Shown here: positions 61,625 through 64,000 of the stretch, in pieces | Layout of the letters: each line of letters opens with the position of its first letter | Position numbering within the stretch: the stretch's first letter is position 1 | NCBI RefSeq assembly: GCF_001522545.3 | Contig: NC_031769.1 | Span: forward strand, 75,953,213-76,017,212 | Length of the DNA stretch: 64,000 nt | Direction of reading: 5' to 3' | Source of the DNA: Parus major | Lineage: Eukaryota > Chordata > Aves > Passeriformes > Paridae | Notes under the pieces: model-generated | Database searches by the model: none | The model's input: the letters and a program-made list of their open reading frames with translations, nothing else | Told to the model about the DNA's origin: nothing | Position numbers and translations under genes: made by a program

Positions 61625-63680
61625 AGAGAAAAAGTCCAGTGATTGAACAAATGGCAAGGCATGTGGGAAGAGCCTTAAAGCCCTCACCTAAACATAAATT
61701 GAATTAACTAATGACTGTTTTGGAGCACTACAACAGCAGGATTAATTATTAAAGTTTGAATTTTCAGATAGAGGAATCACTGACTTCAGATGAAGTTGTT
61801 GTGTATTGGGGAAATCAGACTCTATGAAAATTCTTTACTTTTTTCTTTGCTAGAATGACATATTCTCATGCACAAAATAAATTACAGGCAATAGACCCCA
61901 AGACCTCTTTCATGTTTTAACAGCTTTTCTACATTTGTAACATATATAATAGCACCATATATAATAATTGTCACAATCTGACATCATTAAAGATGTACAT
62001 AGATGTTAAATCAAAATATTCACTAGAAATTGGAAAATAATTTATGTCATCTTAATAGGCTGAAGGATATTAGGCCGATTGACTGAAGCACCTACTAGTA
62101 AGTAAATGTGATTCCTCATTGGACTCAATCGAGTTTTAAAGGAGATAGATCTGCCTTTCTGTTTCAGTCAAAGAGGTCATACAATTAGGATGAAGCATCT
62201 TGTTTAAAAACCTAACTTCATGCCTGCCAGACTAAAGACTCCATTTTATATGGCTTGTCTAGGGACACAGACAAGGGCTGAGAAGTGCTTTCTGTGGTTA
62301 GCAGTCTCCTGATGCAGGGTTGCAAAATGAGAGTGAAGACCACTGAATGTCTGTCCACTGAAGGCTAAATTATGATTCTTCCAGAGCAAGACAGAGAACT
62401 GCATAACCAAATGAGGTTGAGGGATGATAGAAACTATGCAAGTTGGCCTCAGACCAGGACACTAGGTTTCATATCTGTACAGTCAGAATAGCTACATCAG
62501 AAGACAGATAAGACAATAATTCTATTTTGTCTTGGAATGGGTTAAACTCCTGTCATGGGTACTACTTTGTTAGCATCCCAGTGAGAACACTGCTATCTGA
62601 TGAATTTCTACATGGGTGTTTCCTAAATGGCTCTCATCTGAGCACTGATTCAGCCTGTTGTCACATATCTTTTGAGAGGTGAGCTCACAGCTTGAGGTGA
62701 CAGAGCTACAAGTTTAACAGTTGTGGTTAAGATGTTATTTCCATTTTAAGTGGTTAATTTCTGCTGCTTATATCTTTCCAAGTCATTTACTCTTAGAAGG
62801 AAATTTCACACACTGGTGTCCAATCCAGAGGTGAAGTGCCTCAAAAGTTTGATAAAAATCCATTTGGTTGTTACTGAGTAACAGTAGTAAGGCTAGAGGG
62901 AAGTGAGGAAGCACTTCCTATTGCTTAGGCTATGTATACCAGATAATTCCTTTGCTTCTGGAAATTATCAGTGGAATTCGTTTCCATGCTGATACATTTC
63001 AAGCTGTCACAAAGCTGGCACTTCTCTATCCAGTAATATTCACCCCATACACATTTTGTCTTACCATGAGGCATGTGTTTTGCAGTCTCATATTCCCCCT
63101 TGTGTTTACATAGGGCTCCATTGGAAAGAACAGAGAATATCTACTTTGATATAGTAGATGAAAATAAGTTTAGAAACTACAAAAGTACTCTGAAAAAGAA
63201 AAAAAAACCAAAACAAAACAGAATACTGGGAAGATATTTTAGTCCATCCCTCAGAGAAACAGTAAAATCTATTTTGCTCTAAGTTTTGGCATTTTCTTGC
63301 ATTTTACCAACTGAACGTGAATCCAACACATTCTGGAGTCTCCAACCAAATTTCAAAAAACCTCCAGAATTTTTCATAAACTGTTCTGAAATAAAAATGA
63401 ATGTGCGAAATCTTATTTTACTTCCAAATTTCTGAAAGCAAGTTATCTAACCCAAAATTAGACACAGAAGAACAAATCCAAGTCTGAAAAATTTAATCAT
63501 TTCCCAGGTTTGAAGAGATGAATGGTTCTTATGCACTAATTATCTATATACATGTTCCCATATAATTCACTGTATATTCTACACTCCATCCTGCCCTTGT
63601 TTTTCTACACCTGCTCATTCTGCATATGTCTGTCATGCTTCTTCCATGTTTTTCTCTTCTCTCATTATACTATAAACTGA
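61625..63680. other. AT-rich unique sequence, no gene recognised
   Basis: About 2 kb with no feature that I can support. Confidence 0.5.
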
Positions 63681-63956
63681 CAATTTTTTACTTGCCAGCA
63701 TGGTGATGATACCTATAAAACATCTAGAACATGTTTTTTAACCCAGAAGAATGTATATAGAGGAGTCACAGCTTCCTACTTCTTAGGAAGGTACTTTCAA
63801 ATGTACAGGAAACATTTTAAAGAGTTCTGGGGAGGAGAAGCTCACACTTTTATCATAGATGAATACAATGGAGAAGTTCTTTTTTGGACTACAGTGCTCC
63901 AGATTAGCTGGCAGAAAGGAAGAAAAGGTAAGAGGAGTCAAAGACATAATTTCTGT
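63681..63956 (+). other. open stretch with an exon-like core (63787-63927)
   Basis: One frame stays open from the TGA at 63678 to the TAA at 63957 (92 codons, no ATG near its start). Within it, an acceptor-like 'cttcctacttcttag' ends at 63786 and a near-consensus donor 'AAAAG|GTAAGAG' begins at 63928. The enclosed 141 bp would be a phase 1-1 exon. The encoded peptide is aromatic-rich and lacks cysteine ('GRYFQMYRKHFKEFWGG'...). I do not recognise it. Frames of this length also occur by chance in AT-rich DNA, so this is only a candidate. Confidence 0.15.
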
Positions 63957-64000
63957 TAACGTCTGGAAGGTAGAAGATTACAGAAGCAAACTGGAGACTC

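Overview
The window looks like avian nuclear DNA, most likely from a songbird (Passeriformes). The evidence is the repeats: several CR1 non-LTR retrotransposon copies, all on the minus strand, and many LTRs of endogenous retrovirus (ERV) types that I know from songbird genomes. Family names are from memory and no database was searched. The rest is AT-rich sequence with dense stop codons, short microsatellites and three runs of N (9935-10059, 11532-11701, 61600-61624). There is no operon-like packing, no rRNA or tRNA gene and no CRISPR array. It reads as a gene desert or a very long intron.

Layout. 1-9934: unique AT-rich DNA with one old CR1 (about 196-530) and the longest intact non-repeat reading frame (3649-4242). 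10060-12686: two different minus-strand ERV LTRs around a third unassigned piece, with two assembly gaps. 12687-16850: unique DNA, a CR1 3' end (14290-14790) and a CpG-rich LTR-like block (15895-16840). 16851-46059: about 29 kb of mostly unique DNA with one CR1 tail, two LTR-like pieces (about 35190-35470 and 40168-40356), microsatellites and a few short duplications. 46060-53112: a repeat cluster made of an LTR with visible promoter and poly(A) signals, a 5'-truncated CR1 with part of its reverse transcriptase split by a solo LTR with a perfect 6-bp target duplication, a 399-bp solo LTR, another CR1, and an ERV-like scrap. 53113-64000: unique DNA interrupted by a 1.57-kb solo LTR with a strongly CpG-rich core (57077-58648).

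No gene can be assigned with confidence. The best protein-coding candidates are the 197-codon frame at 3649-4242, whose cysteine spacing loosely recalls a Frizzled-type cysteine-rich domain, and a 141-bp exon-like block at 63787-63927 with splice-site-like edges. Both are weak. The most solid results are the transposon structures: nested insertion order, target-site duplications that fix LTR ends to the base, and two LTR copies of one family with very different CpG content. I found no convincing undescribed biological system.
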